Source: Brevibacillus composti (lineage in GTDB: Bacteria > Bacillota > Bacilli > Brevibacillales > Brevibacillaceae). From it: a DNA stretch of 64,000 nucleotides. Within the stretch, counting starts at the first letter, position 1; each line of letters starts with the position of its first letter. Positions 19,833-29,150 of this stretch are shown here, piece after piece. A program made the translations under genes and the position numbers. The stretch lies in the NCBI RefSeq assembly GCF_016406105.1, contig NZ_CP066308.1, positions 817,501 to 881,500 on the forward strand. The letters run 5' to 3'. The notes beneath the pieces were generated by a model that saw only the letters and a program-made list of their open reading frames with translations, was not told the DNA's origin and searched no databases.

Positions 19833-20378
19833 TCACGATTGCGGAAACAGAGGCAGCTCTTGGAGATACAGGATGTCTTGGCGTCTGGCGGCATCTCCTT
19901 CTGCCAGGATCGCCGCCCGAGCGACTACTTCTCCTCCGGCTTTTCGGACGAGCTCCTCAATCGCCTGAATCGACTGGCCGGTGCTGATCACATCGTCAAT
20001 CACAGCGACCCGTTTGCCGGCGATTTCTTTGGCGTCCTTTCCATCCAGGCAGAGAATTTGCGTTTTCGGGGTCGTGATGGAGACGACCTCGTTGATCAGC
20101 GGATTCTCCATGTAAGGCTTGAGGCTTTTGCGCGCGACGTAGTATTTTTTCATCTGCAGGACCCGGGAGATCTCGTGAATCAGGGGGATTCCCTTCGCTT
20201 CCGCAGTGATCAGCACATCGACTTCGGGCAGCTTCTGCGCGAGCAGAGAGCCGGCTGCCGTCACCAGCTCGGTGTCTCCCAGGATGACAAAGCTGGCGAT
20301 GCTGAGGTCTTCCGTAATCGGGACAATCGGCAGCTCGCGGGTTACGCCAGCTACCTCAAGTGTATAGGTTTTCTGCAA
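19833..20378 (-). CDS. Phosphoribosyltransferase family protein (adenine/xanthine PRT-like)
   Basis: 181-residue type I phosphoribosyltransferase. The PRPP-binding loop VAVIDDVISTGQS is clear and a TAEAKGIPL segment resembles the purine-binding hood region. Such enzymes convert a free purine base to its nucleotide. It follows a permease of the NCS2 purine/uracil family on the same strand, which supports a purine salvage role. It is shorter and different from canonical Apt or Xpt, so the base is not assigned. Confidence 0.82.
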   Translation of the reverse strand: MQKTYTLEVAGVTRELPIVPITEDLSIASFVILGDTELVTAAGSLLAQKLPEVDVLITAEAKGIPLIHEISRVLQMKKYYVARKSLKPYMENPLINEVVSITTPKTQILCLDGKDAKEIAGKRVAVIDDVISTGQSIQAIEELVRKAGGEVVARAAILAEGDAARRQDILYLQELPLFPQS

Positions 20379-20409
20379 GACAATCCCTCCCCACTAAAAT
20401 TTCAAACCT

Positions 20410-21284
20410 TTAAAATCCGAACATGGATACGAGGAACTTCATCAATAGTCCGGCCAGCATTCCGAAGAACGGATCGGAAATCGCCGTCACCACCATCGTC
20501 ATCCCGCCGACGAGACCGGAAGCAGGACCTTCGCCGGTCAGAGCCAGAGCGGCATTGCTCGGGGCGGTGACGATGGCACCGAGTACGAACAGGAATCCGG
20601 AAATCGATTCGCTCGGGATATACCGGCCCATTTTCGGCAGCAACCCGGCAAACAAGATCGCTGCCATGATGACCATCATCAACACGCCGGAGGCGACGGG
20701 GTTGGGGGCAAAATCGCAGGGGAAAACGTCAGCTTTTGCATGGCGAAGCGCTCCCGTTCAATCGGTTTCAGATCTGTTCCTTTTTTCAGAAATACGGAGA
20801 TCAGGCTGGAGACGAGCACGGAGGCGGTAATCGTATAGACGAGGTCTTTCGTCAAAAAGTAGACCAACAGGCCGACCGCGATGGAGCTGATCCCGACAGG
20901 CTGGTTGCTGCGCGCCATATCCCAGGAGACTTTGGCCAGCATAATGCCCACCCCGGCCATCATCCCGTTGGTAATGACGGGTCCGATAAAATCGACGATT
21001 TTCTCCAGAAATCCGAGCAAGCCGATTACGGCCATGATCAGGCCGCCGAAGAAAATCATCGAGAGACGTTCTTTCATGCTCCGTCCGATACTGCCAGCCA
21101 GAGTAATGGTCTCCGCCTGGTAAGAAACGACCGCGACCGAACCGGTCATCGCATTGCCGGCAGCCCCGACGAGAAAAGCAAGGGCGGTCGGAACGGAAGC
21201 GAAGCCGAGGGAGAGCGCGAGCAGCCCCTGCGGCAGAGCGTTTAAAACAACGCTGAGAGCGGCGATAAGATCTTTCCATTCCAT
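20410..21284 (-). pseudogene. NCS2-family (xanthine/uracil permease-like) transporter, frameshifted
   Basis: Two overlapping reading frames form one membrane protein of about 290 residues. The first runs from ATG 21284 (site AAGGAG) through several membrane segments to FAMQKLTFSPAI, then drifts into a proline-rich nonsense tail that stops at 20679. The second resumes the membrane protein at VLMMVIMAAILFAGLLPKMG and runs to 20410. Adding one base in the T4 or C5 run at about 20704-20713 restores a continuous protein. This may be a real 1-base deletion or a sequencing error. The gene is next to a phosphoribosyltransferase. No purine riboswitch was found upstream. Confidence 0.75.
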
Positions 21285-21598
21285 GATGTCTCCAACTCCT
21301 TAGGTGCAGTCAAGTTCAACGTTTGTTAAGGTAACACAAAAGACGATCTTTATCGACGGAAAAAATGAGAACGATCGCCTTTTTATAATTACCTTTGATA
21401 AAAATCACTTTATTTTCCGGTGGACTTCACTAAAACACGAATATTTTTTGATGACCCATCCCGCGAGGTCTGTCGGCGAAGAGAAGGAAGCCGCGAAAGA
21501 GGTGAAACGTAAATTCAAAACTCATGAAATTTTCTTACGATTGGGTTACAATAGAACAATATAAGCACGCAGAGAATATGTTCAGGGGGTACCAAATC
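21285..21598. other. Intergenic region between permease and ABC ATPase
   Basis: 314 bases, AT-rich compared with the surrounding genes. It should hold divergent promoters. A TACAAT hexamer at 21547-21552 could be the -10 of the ATPase gene, but no convincing -35 was found. I see no riboswitch or RNA gene. An 86-codon frame at 21304-21564 has no ribosome site and is not called. Confidence 0.4.
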
Positions 21599-22327
21599 GT
21601 GATCATTCAAGTGACAGATTTGAAAAAAAACTACGGGAACCTGCAAGTGCTGAAAGGAATCACCACACAGGTAGCCGAACGTGAAGTGGTCTGTGTCATC
21701 GGTCCGTCCGGATCGGGGAAAAGCACATTTCTGCGCTGCCTGAATCAACTGGAAGAGATGTCTGGCGGACGCATCGTGATCGACGGTCATGACCTGTCCG
21801 ACCCGAAAGTAGATATCAACAAAGTGCGTGAAGAGGTAGGCATGGTATTTCAGCGGTTCAACCTGTTTCCGCACAAAACCGTTCTGGAAAATGTAACGCT
21901 CGCTCCGATCAAGGTAAAAAAGATGCCTGTGGAAGAAGCGAGAGAGCAGGGGATGGCTCTGCTGAAAAAGGTCGGGCTGGAAGACAAGGCCGACGTCTAT
22001 CCGGAACGCCTCTCCGGCGGTCAGATGCAGCGCGTGGCGATCGCCCGGGCCCTGGCGATGAATCCCAAGGTGATGCTCTTTGACGAGCCGACCTCGGCGC
22101 TGGACCCGGAGCTGGTGGGGGAGGTGCTGGCGGTGATGAAAAATCTGGCCAGCGAAGGCATGACGATGATCGTCGTCACGCACGAGATGGGGTTTGCCCG
22201 GGAAGTAAGCGACCGCGTCATTTTCATGGATCAGGGAGTCATCATGGAGGAAGGAACTCCCGCGGAAATCTTGACCGATCCGAAAAACGAGCGGCTGCGC
22301 TCCTTTTTGCGCAAGACCTCTGCCTAG
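21599..22327 (+). CDS. Amino acid ABC transporter ATP-binding protein, GlnQ type
   Basis: 242-residue ATPase of polar amino acid uptake systems. Walker [10 protein letters not shown], signature LSGGQMQRV, Walker [15 protein letters not shown] and the switch histidine in [12 protein letters not shown] are all intact. The start is GTG 21599 with AGGGGG ten bases upstream; an ATG at 21524 lies in non-conserved sequence. No permease or binding protein gene is adjacent, so it is an orphan ATPase that must work with components encoded elsewhere. Confidence 0.9.
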   Translation: MIIQVTDLKKNYGNLQVLKGITTQVAEREVVCVIGPSGSGKSTFLRCLNQLEEMSGGRIVIDGHDLSDPKVDINKVREEVGMVFQRFNLFPHKTVLENVTLAPIKVKKMPVEEAREQGMALLKKVGLEDKADVYPERLSGGQMQRVAIARALAMNPKVMLFDEPTSALDPELVGEVLAVMKNLASEGMTMIVVTHEMGFAREVSDRVIFMDQGVIMEEGTPAEILTDPKNERLRSFLRKTSA

Positions 22328-22340
22328 ATCACAAAGCAAG

Positions 22341-22364
22341 GCCCCCGGGGATCGGGGGCTTTTT
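22341..22364 (+). terminator. Terminator after the GlnQ-like gene
   Basis: Stem GCCCCCG / CGGGGGC is followed by TTTTTG. The convergent deacetylase gene ends at 22368. Confidence 0.8.
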
Positions 22365-22367
22365 GTC

Positions 22368-23081
22368 TTACTTTTTCCCACTTTCATCGAGCAGTTGACT
22401 GATGGTGACGAAGCGGTAGCCCTGTGACCGCAGATCGGTGATCAGCTCCTGCAGCGCAGCCACGGTCTGCCGCTGATTCAGCCCGCCGTCGTGAAACAGG
22501 ATGATATCGCCGGGGGAAATGCTTGTTTTGACGCTTTTGGCGATGTGGGAGGCGGTCCGGGCGAGGGACCAGTCGCGCGGATCGATCGACCAGTGGATGA
22601 TGTCGTACCCGGAGGACTGGACAGCGCTCATGACGTCGTGGGTCATGACGCCGCCGGGCGGGCGATAATACTCGGCCAGCACGCCCGTCGATTTGAGGAT
22701 AGATTTTTCTCCGAGCTTGATCTCTTCGTAGATTTCCTGCTCGGTCAGCTTGTTTAGATCATTATGATGATAGCCGTGATTGCCGATTTCATGCCCTGCT
22801 TTGTGGATCCACGCCATGATCTTGGGATACTTGTCTGCTTGGGAGCCGAGAACGAAAAAGGTGGCCGGCACGCGGTTGCGGTGCAGCACTTCCAATATCA
22901 TCGGCGTATAGGTGGGATCGGGACCATCGTCAAAGGTGAGAGCGACCACCTTGTGGGGCGTGTCGATCCGATGAATAGGCTCGTAAGACGGGAGCGGCTG
23001 GCTGAGCGCGCCTGCCGGGATACTTTGGCCGAGGCAAAGGAGACAGGCGGCGAGCGTCAGGATGATGGCTCTGTACCGCAG
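22368..23081 (-). CDS. Polysaccharide deacetylase (NodB domain), secreted
   Basis: NodB-type metal-dependent deacetylase acting on chitin-like or peptidoglycan sugars. Motif 1 is TFDDGPDPT, motif 2 NHGYHHNDL, motif 3 YYRPPGG and the C-terminal DIILFHDGG contains the catalytic His. The first standard start (GTG 22949) would begin directly at the catalytic core and has no ribosome site. In the same frame a CTG at 23081, eight bases after AAGGAGG, gives a 237-residue protein with a Sec signal peptide (hydrophobic AIILTLAACLLCLGQS, Ala-X-Ala site AGA). I prefer this start although CTG starts are rare; an ATT at 23087 is another option. Confidence 0.82.
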   Translation of the reverse strand: MRYRAIILTLAACLLCLGQSIPAGALSQPLPSYEPIHRIDTPHKVVALTFDDGPDPTYTPMILEVLHRNRVPATFFVLGSQADKYPKIMAWIHKAGHEIGNHGYHHNDLNKLTEQEIYEEIKLGEKSILKSTGVLAEYYRPPGGVMTHDVMSAVQSSGYDIIHWSIDPRDWSLARTASHIAKSVKTSISPGDIILFHDGGLNQRQTVAALQELITDLRSQGYRFVTISQLLDESGKK

Positions 23082-23219
23082 AGTAATCCCCTCCTTTTTG
23101 TACTATTCCATAGCTTGACCCAGCGGGGCCGAATCATGCTGTCAAAAGAAAACAGCAATCTCCGGGACGAGGGGTTATGGTAAAATGAAAGCACCGTACA
23201 TAGGAGAGGAGAGAGTATA

Positions 23220-24026
23220 GTGGAACTCCGCGGTATTTTGCACGGGCTGAGCCACCAGTACCACAGCAAGGATCAGCCGGTGGACTATTATTTGCAGCTG
23301 GGCGAGGAGCGGCTGCCGCTCAATGAATGGCTGGGAAACGAACTGACTATCTCATATCTGGGGCAGAAAAACTGTATCGCCTGCGGGCGCAAGACAAACA
23401 AAACATTTAACAGCGGGTACTGCTACCCTTGTTTTACCAAGCTTCCCGAGAACGATCTGTGCATCGTGAAGCCGCATGAATGCCATTTCGACCTGGGCAC
23501 CTGCCGGGATGCCAGCTTTGGCGAAACCCATTGCATGATTCCCCACTATGTCTATCTGGCGGTTTCCAGCGACGTCAAGGTAGGGTTGACCCGGAAAAAC
23601 AACCAGATCAAACGCTGGGTGGATCAAGGGGCGATCCGGGCTATACCGATCGCCGAGGTGCCGACCAGACGCATGGCGGGGGAGCTGGAGTTTCACCTGA
23701 GCCAGTTTTTGCCGGATAAAACCAACTGGCGAAAAATGCTCAAAGGGGATGTGCGCGAGGTGGACTTGCTCCATTTGCGGGACGAGGTCTATGCCCATTT
23801 CCCCGAAGAATTCAAGGCATTTCGCTACCGGGAGGACGAGTGGGTCGAGATCACCTATCCGATTCTGGAGTCGCTCGACAAAATCAACTCGCTCACATTG
23901 GACAAGCAGGAGAGCATCAGCGGGAAGCTGATCGGCGTGAAGGCACAGTACCTGATTTTTGAAAACGGCGTATTCCAGGCCCGTAAGCACGCCGGCTATC
24001 AGGTGCAGGTGACCCTGCCTGCATAA
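23220..24026 (+). CDS. DUF2797 family protein
   Basis: 268-residue protein of the uncharacterised DUF2797 family. A zinc-binding cluster CIACGRKTNKTFNSGYC with a following YPC is at about residues 56-75, and more cysteines follow (HECHFDLGTC, THC). The segment YVYLAVSSDVKVGLTR resembles the start of a GIY-YIG nuclease-like fold; a catalytic function is not established. Start GTG 23220 follows GGAGAGGAG. A TAAAAT at 23180-23185 could be a -10 element. Confidence 0.78.
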   Translation: MELRGILHGLSHQYHSKDQPVDYYLQLGEERLPLNEWLGNELTISYLGQKNCIACGRKTNKTFNSGYCYPCFTKLPENDLCIVKPHECHFDLGTCRDASFGETHCMIPHYVYLAVSSDVKVGLTRKNNQIKRWVDQGAIRAIPIAEVPTRRMAGELEFHLSQFLPDKTNWRKMLKGDVREVDLLHLRDEVYAHFPEEFKAFRYREDEWVEITYPILESLDKINSLTLDKQESISGKLIGVKAQYLIFENGVFQARKHAGYQVQVTLPA

Positions 24027-24078
24027 AGTGATCCGCTTTCCCGCACACTGAGAGCAAAGACGATGAGGGGGCGGCGTC

Positions 24079-24282
24079 ATGACCGGCGAGAACATTCCTC
24101 ACCGTGAGGAAAAGATCACCTACACAGAGCCGTTGACAGGCACCTTGGCCGAAGAGGCCGATCCCGATCCGCTCGGAATCCCCTACACACCGCTTGCCCG
24201 CATGTGGCAGGTGAATCCGGGGGCGGAAGCGATTCCTCGCGGCGCCGAGTCGGAACTCACCACGGAATCAAAAACCGAATAA
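24079..24282 (+). CDS. Hypothetical protein (67 residues)
   Basis: Small acidic, proline-rich protein without membrane segment or cysteines. ATG 24079 is preceded by GAGGGGGCGG and a terminator follows its stop by about 20 bases, so a small real gene is likely. No family was recognised. Confidence 0.55.
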   Translation: MTGENIPHREEKITYTEPLTGTLAEEADPDPLGIPYTPLARMWQVNPGAEAIPRGAESELTTESKTE

Positions 24283-24301
24283 GAACGTCCATACAAGAAA
24301 A

Positions 24302-24332
24302 GAGCAGCCAGACAGGATCGGCTGCTTTTTTC
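24302..24332 (+). terminator. Terminator after the 67-residue gene
   Basis: Stem AGCAGCC / GGCTGCT with a 10-base loop is followed by six T. Confidence 0.8.
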
Positions 24333-24460
24333 ATGGGGAAGCACGATGGGGTTAGAGTCGTGCTGGATGCAGCCGGTCACATGCATGAGCTTGGTGCGGG
24401 CCAAAGATGCAGGCTTCTGGCGGCATGCCGAACAGAGAGGACGAGAGGAGGTCTCTTATC

Positions 24461-25405
24461 ATGAGAATCTGGGCAATTTCAGCGGCGATCGCCGCACTGA
24501 TCTGCGGAGTGTCATGGGCCGGGTATCAGGTCGGCCATGATGTCGCCGGTCAAGCATACTAGCAAGAAATCGCCGGGCTGGCGTCTGAAATCGAGCGGCT
24601 GCGCGGAAAGCTGGAAGAGCGGGAGAAAAATGCGGGCGCCCCGTCCTCGTCGGAGCCGCAGTCCCCCGGCTCTGCCGAGGAATCGTCTCCCGCTGAAGAG
24701 GGAAGCCCCGCACAGGACCTCCCCCCGGGAGAGCATCCGCTGGCCGACCGCGATGCGATCGCATACGCTTTTCAGCACACCGACGACAAGGGCTGGGGCT
24801 ATGAGTATACGGAAGAGGAACGGAAGCAAATGATGGGCGAGCCTCGCAGCCGGGACTTTAAATGGGTGCTGCGGCAATTTTTCCGGGAGCGTCTGGACAA
24901 ACAGATCGAGAGCTTCCAGACCATCAGCCGCACCGTAAATCCGCGGCTGTTGCTGGTGACGACCGCTGACCGGACCGCCTACGAGGTGGAGATGAAGCGA
25001 TGGCCGGGGTATAACCAGATCTGGGCGGTGGAGAGGATCAATGACGCGAGATGGGAAGCAGGTCCGCAAGACGGCAAACGCTATCGGCTGCTCAGATACG
25101 AGGAAGCTCCGGAAGATGTGCAGCAGTGGCTAAAGCCGCTGCTCGCCGAAGACGGCTGGAAAATGGAACACTACGCAAGTGGCGAGGCCATGTATGTGCT
25201 GATCAAAACCTCCTCCGATGCCACCGATTCCATAGAAATCGAAGACGCCAGCGTCTGGGCGAATGAAATCACAGTCTCCTATCAGACCTATGATTATGCG
25301 AAAAGCCAGGATCATTCCTTGGTAAACGATTACGAACTGATCGAAATTCCGCATGCAGCAGGAGCGAGTGTCTCCTATGTGAAGACGCTAGCGATTGTGC
25401 AATAG
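24461..25405 (+). pseudogene. Membrane-anchored hypothetical protein with in-frame amber codon
   Basis: ATG 24461 has an excellent site (GAGGAGG, 9 bases upstream) and begins an N-terminal signal or anchor (RIWAISAAIAALICGVSWAG). Codon 34 (24560-24562) is TAG. After it the same frame stays open to 25405 with protein-like sequence: a charged coiled-coil-like stretch (EIAGLASEIERLRGKLEERE), a Ser/Pro/Glu-rich linker and a C-terminal domain of about 200 residues. One C-to-T change from CAG (Gln) explains the stop. If real, only a 33-residue peptide or a product from an internal start such as ATG 24830 is made. The family is unknown. Confidence 0.65.
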
Positions 25406-25467
25406 GCCGGGCTCTTTTACAATGAAGGCTAAGTGGAAAAGTTTACAGAAAGAGAGGTTATCCCGAG

Positions 25468-25830
25468 ATGACGATCAAAGCCTATCTCTACGACAAGTGC
25501 GGCACCTGCCGAAAAGCAAAGCAATGGTTTCAGCAAAACGGAGTGGCTATCGAGGAAATCCCGATTGTGGATGCGCCGCCTGCCGCCGATGAGCTGCGCC
25601 GCATGTGGAAGGCAAGCGGCCTCTCGCTCCAGAAGTTCTTCAACACCAGCGGCCAGTTCTACCGAGAGCTGGGGCTGAAGGACAAGCTGGGGGCGATGTC
25701 GGAGGACGAGATGCTGGAGCTGCTCGCTTCCAACGGCAAGCTGATCAAACGGCCGCTGGTCTCCGACGGGAAAAGCGTGACTGTCGGTTTTAAAGAAGAA
25801 GAATACGAACAGACGTGGGGGAAACGCTAA
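25468..25830 (+). CDS. ArsC/Spx family protein, YusI-like
   Basis: 120-residue thioredoxin-fold protein of the ArsC/Spx/MgsR family. The redox pair CGTC is at residues 11-14, and the family pattern KRPL (residues 92-95) is present, followed by VGFKEEEY. Start ATG 25468 follows AGAGAGGTTAT. In Bacillus subtilis yusI lies next to gcvH and the fad genes, and here gcvH is about 2.5 kb downstream. It is not a typical arsenate reductase context (no arsR or transporter). Function is unknown. Confidence 0.85.
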   Translation: MTIKAYLYDKCGTCRKAKQWFQQNGVAIEEIPIVDAPPAADELRRMWKASGLSLQKFFNTSGQFYRELGLKDKLGAMSEDEMLELLASNGKLIKRPLVSDGKSVTVGFKEEEYEQTWGKR

Positions 25831-25831
25831 G

Positions 25832-27013
25832 ATGCGCACACCTTCCCGCCGTCTAAAGCATCTGGCTTCGGCTATCTTTTCGGAACTGGCCCAGCGCAAA
25901 AAGAGTGCAGCGGCTCAGATGCAGGTGATCGATCTGAGCATCGGCAGCCCGGATCAGCCGCCTGCCCCGGAGCTGGTGGAAGTGCTGGCGTCAGCCGTTC
26001 GTCAGCCGGACGCCTTCGGCTATCCCTTGAGCGATGGGACGGAGGCGTTCCGCGAAGAAGTCGCGCGCTGGTATCAATACCGGTTCGGAGTGGAGCTGGA
26101 CCCGGAGCGAGAAGTCCATTCGCTGATGGGCTCGCAGGATGGCCTCGCCCACTTTGCGCTGGCTTGGTCCGACCCTGGCGACATCGTACTCGTCCCCGAT
26201 CCGGGCTATCCGATCTATGCGGGCAGTGTCCATTTGGCCGGGGCTGAGCCGTATCCCATGCCGCTGCGCGAGGAAAACGGCTTTTTGCCCGATCTCGCGG
26301 CGATTCCCGAGGATGTCGCCCGGCGTGCGCGCTTCATGATTCTCAACTATCCCAATAATCCGGTTTCGGCCGTGGCCACGCTTGCTTTTTTCGAAGAGGT
26401 GGTGGCCTTTGCCAAAAAGCATGATGTCATCGTTGTCCACGACCTCGCGTACTCCGAGATGGCTTTTGACGGTTACCGTCCGCCCAGCTTTTTACAGGCA
26501 GAAGGGGCCAAAGAAGTGGGCATCGAGTTCAACTCGTTTTCCAAGAGCTTTAACATGGCGGGCTGCCGCATCGCTTATGTGGTGGGAAATGCGGAGATTA
26601 TCAAACCCCTGGCGGTCGTCAAGTCCAATGTAGACTACGGCGTCTTCCTGCCGGTGCAGCATATGGCAGTGGAGGCTTTGCGCCGCGATCGGACGTCTGG
26701 GGAGAAGAGCACGGTCGCGCCCATCTATCAAGAGCGCCGCGATGTGCTGATCGCATCGCTGAAGGAAGCAGGCTGGGAGATTGCTCCGCCCAAAGCGACG
26801 ATGTTTGTCTGGGCGCGAATTCCGTCCGGCTGGACTTCGCGGGAGTTTGCCTTTGCCCTCCTGGAGCGGGCAGGCGTCGTCGTCGTACCCGGCAGTGCGT
26901 TTGGCGAGCAGGGAGAGGGCTATGTGCGGATCGCCCTGGTTCAGCCGCCTGCGCTGCTTCGCGAGGCAGCCAGACGGATCGGGGAGAGCGGGCTGTTGGA
27001 GCCGCTGCGCTAA
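25832..27013 (+). CDS. PLP-dependent aminotransferase, class I/II
   Basis: 393-residue fold-type I aminotransferase. PLP-contact motifs are NYPNNPVSA, HDLAYSEMAFDG and the Schiff-base lysine in FNSFSKSFNMAGCRIAY. It resembles LL-diaminopimelate and alanine-type transaminases. It starts one base after the YusI-like gene and may be co-transcribed with it. It could supply the last transamination of methionine salvage, but the gene is far from the mtn genes, lacks an S-box and this is not supported further. Confidence 0.85.
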   Translation: MRTPSRRLKHLASAIFSELAQRKKSAAAQMQVIDLSIGSPDQPPAPELVEVLASAVRQPDAFGYPLSDGTEAFREEVARWYQYRFGVELDPEREVHSLMGSQDGLAHFALAWSDPGDIVLVPDPGYPIYAGSVHLAGAEPYPMPLREENGFLPDLAAIPEDVARRARFMILNYPNNPVSAVATLAFFEEVVAFAKKHDVIVVHDLAYSEMAFDGYRPPSFLQAEGAKEVGIEFNSFSKSFNMAGCRIAYVVGNAEIIKPLAVVKSNVDYGVFLPVQHMAVEALRRDRTSGEKSTVAPIYQERRDVLIASLKEAGWEIAPPKATMFVWARIPSGWTSREFAFALLERAGVVVVPGSAFGEQGEGYVRIALVQPPALLREAARRIGESGLLEPLR

Positions 27014-27126
27014 TGGGGAGAGGAGAGCTGGTTTCGACAGAAAAAGCGATGTATAGTCTCTCTGGAAAGCGGCAAGGATATAGCTGGCTTTACAAAAGTT
27101 TAATTGAAAATGATTCCTACATTGTA

Positions 27127-27155
27127 TTGACTATAAACAGCATGGTTGTTATCAT
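27127..27155 (+). promoter_or_regulatory. Sigma-A promoter of the peroxiredoxin gene
   Basis: TTGACT (27127-27132), a 17-base spacer and TATCAT (27150-27155) lie 44 bases before the start codon. Confidence 0.8.
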
Positions 27156-27198
27156 GTAACATGTAGGCAAAAAACTTATTTCCAAGGAGGTTTTACAT

Positions 27199-27747
27199 AT
27201 GGCACAACGTCTCGTAGGTCTTCCAGCACCTGACTTTACTATGGAAACAGCACTGGGCAATGGACAAGATTTCGGAAAGGTATCTCTCTCCGACTACCGC
27301 GGCAAATGGCTGGTACTTTTCTTCTATCCACTGGATTTTACTTTCGTATGCCCGACTGAAATCATCGCGATGAGCGACTCTATCGAAGATTTCAAAGACC
27401 TGGATGCGGAAGTTCTCGGCGTGTCCGTAGACTCCAAGCACTCCCACCGCGCATGGATCAACACTCCTCGCGATCAAAACGGTCTCGGCGGCCTGAACTA
27501 CCCGCTCGCTTCCGACTTCCTGAAAACAGTTGCACGCGACTATGGCGTACTGGATGAAGAAGGCGGCGTAGCGTTCCGCGGTCTGTTCATCATCGATCCT
27601 GAAGGCGTACTGCGCTACCAAGTGGTAACTGACCTGAACATCGGTCGTTCCGTAGAAGAAACGCTGCGTGTACTGCAAGCTCTGCAATCCGGCGGTCTCT
27701 GCCCAGCTAACTGGCGTCCAGGCCAAGGCCACCTGACTGCAAAGTAA
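27199..27747 (+). CDS. 2-Cys peroxiredoxin (AhpC/TSA family)
   Basis: 182-residue thiol peroxidase that reduces hydrogen peroxide and organic peroxides. The peroxidatic cysteine is in DFTFVCPTE (residue about 52) and the resolving cysteine in [11 protein letters not shown] near the C-terminus, the typical 2-Cys arrangement. It has a very strong site (AAGGAGGTTTTACAT) and codon use richer in preferred codons than its neighbours, which suggests high expression. A thioredoxin-like gene follows. No ahpF reductase gene is adjacent. Confidence 0.92.
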   Translation: MAQRLVGLPAPDFTMETALGNGQDFGKVSLSDYRGKWLVLFFYPLDFTFVCPTEIIAMSDSIEDFKDLDAEVLGVSVDSKHSHRAWINTPRDQNGLGGLNYPLASDFLKTVARDYGVLDEEGGVAFRGLFIIDPEGVLRYQVVTDLNIGRSVEETLRVLQALQSGGLCPANWRPGQGHLTAK

Positions 27748-27800
27748 GTTTTCCTATGAAACGCAAGATCGAGCAGCCTTGACGGCTTGCCAGTTTGAAA

Positions 27801-27830
27801 AGGGTCTAACAGCTGTTAGGCCCTTTTTTT
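27801..27830 (+). terminator. Terminator after the peroxiredoxin gene
   Basis: Stem GGGTCTAACA / TGTTAGGCCC (one G-T pair) with a 2-base loop is followed by seven T. Confidence 0.85.
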
Positions 27831-27864
27831 AAAAATACCACGACTTTGAAAGGAGAGATTCTTG

Positions 27865-28317
27865 ATGCGTCTGCGTGAAGAATTGCCTGATTTCCCGGGT
27901 ATTACCGAATGGGTAAACGGACAGGTGAGCAAAGCCGATCTGGCGGGAAGCCCGGTTTTGATCCACTTTTGGTCGGTAAGCTGTTACATGTGCAAAGAAT
28001 CCATGCCGCAAATTCTCGAATGGCGCGACAAATACGCGGAGAACGGACTGAAAGTGATCGGCATCCACATGCCCCGCTCCGAAGCCGATACCGATATTGC
28101 AAAAATCAAGGAGACGATCGTCGAGCACAAGCTGACACACCCGATCGCGATTGACAACGAAATGAAGACGGTCGACGCGTTCCAAAACGAATACGTGCCG
28201 GCCTTCTATCTCTTCGATGAGAACCTCCAGCTTCGCCATTTCCAGGCTGGTGAAAAAGGGCTGAACCTGGTCAAAAAACGCCTTCACCGAATTTTGGGGA
28301 TTGAAGAGGAATCCTAG
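27865..28317 (+). CDS. Thioredoxin-like protein (TlpA/redoxin type)
   Basis: 150-residue thioredoxin-fold protein with active site SCYMCKES (CxxC) at about residues 40-43 and the cis-proline segment YVPAFYLF. It lacks a signal peptide, so it should act in the cytoplasm. ATG 27865 follows GAAAGGAGAG; TTG 27862 is less likely. Its position after a peroxiredoxin suggests a shared redox role, but a terminator separates them. Confidence 0.85.
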   Translation: MRLREELPDFPGITEWVNGQVSKADLAGSPVLIHFWSVSCYMCKESMPQILEWRDKYAENGLKVIGIHMPRSEADTDIAKIKETIVEHKLTHPIAIDNEMKTVDAFQNEYVPAFYLFDENLQLRHFQAGEKGLNLVKKRLHRILGIEEES

Positions 28318-28375
28318 GCCTTATGTCCAATTAATAAGGGAACATGATTGAACCTGATAGGAGGATACGAGAACG

Positions 28376-28756
28376 ATGGAATTCCCGAAACATCTTCGTT
28401 ACAGTGAAGAGCACGAGTGGGTTCGTGTCGAAGGAAACAAGGCGTATATTGGTATTACCGCTTTTGCTCAATCCGAATTGGGCGATATTGTTTTTGTCGA
28501 ACTGCCTGAGGTGGGCGCGACAATTACACAGGATGAACCGTTTGGCAGCGTCGAATCCGTAAAAACGGTTTCGGAGCTGTACGCGCCTGTCAGCGGGAAA
28601 GTTGTCGAAGTAAACGGTGAACTGGAAAGTGCACCGGAGCTGGTCAACTCCTCTCCTTACGAGCAAGCCTGGATGATCGTCGTCGAACTGTCCGACGAGA
28701 GCGAGCTCGACAAGCTGATGGATGCTGACAAGTACGAAGCGATGGTAAAAGAGTAG
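28376..28756 (+). CDS. gcvH: Glycine cleavage system H protein
   Basis: 126-residue lipoyl carrier. The lipoylated lysine lies in [12 protein letters not shown] (about residue 64). The gene stands alone, without gcvT or gcvP, as in Bacillus subtilis, where free-standing GcvH also passes lipoyl groups to other complexes. No glycine riboswitch is visible in the short upstream region. Site AGGAGGATACGAGAACG precedes the start. Confidence 0.95.
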   Translation: MEFPKHLRYSEEHEWVRVEGNKAYIGITAFAQSELGDIVFVELPEVGATITQDEPFGSVESVKTVSELYAPVSGKVVEVNGELESAPELVNSSPYEQAWMIVVELSDESELDKLMDADKYEAMVKE

Positions 28757-29150
28757 TTGGAAAACGGAAGAACAAGCAAAAGGGCCGGAGATCGTCTTCG
28801 GTCCTTTTCCTTGTTCTTCGCAGGTATTTGGGCTCGGTGGAATCAGCGGATAATCAGGTTCTATAGGCCTACTTAAAATGGTAATGGCGACCTATTGTTG
28901 GTAAAACGTTCTATGCATCAGAAAACCATAGTCAATTCGATTCTTTTTCGTTACAATAGAAATTATATTCCATCCTTTGCAAACTGGTATGATTTTCGAC
29001 TAGAGACGACAGCTTCTGTAAGATACAATGAAGTACAGACAAAGAACCGCACCCCCTTTGGAAAGGTGTAGAACGTGATTGGGACTTTGGTCCCTTCCTG
29101 TTAGAGAGGGCAACTGGTTATTGTTTGGTTGGCGAAAAGGAGGGAGAGAC
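28757..29150. other. Intergenic region after gcvH
   Basis: 394 bases without a supported gene. A terminator hairpin lies near 28779-28812 (AAAAGGGCCGGAG pairing with CTTCGGTCCTTTT). The rest is AT-richer than its surroundings. A TACAAT at about 29024 is a possible -10 for the next gene, without a good -35. Small hairpins such as CCTTTGGAAAGG near 29053 are seen but not assigned. Confidence 0.5.

Noticed and set aside
21285-21598. Purine riboswitch before the permease or ATPase
   Set aside because: I looked for the conserved loops of guanine and xanthine/2'-dG type elements on both strands and saw none.
25832-27013. Assignment of the aminotransferase as mtnV/mtnE (last salvage step)
   Set aside because: No S-box and no linkage to the mtn operons; family-level similarity is not enough.
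27100-27126. PerR-box-like sequence upstream of the peroxiredoxin
   Set aside because: Only about 9 of 14 positions match the 7-1-7 consensus, which is expected by chance in AT-rich DNA.
28318-28375. Glycine riboswitch before gcvH
   Set aside because: The gap is only 58 bases and has no aptamer features.
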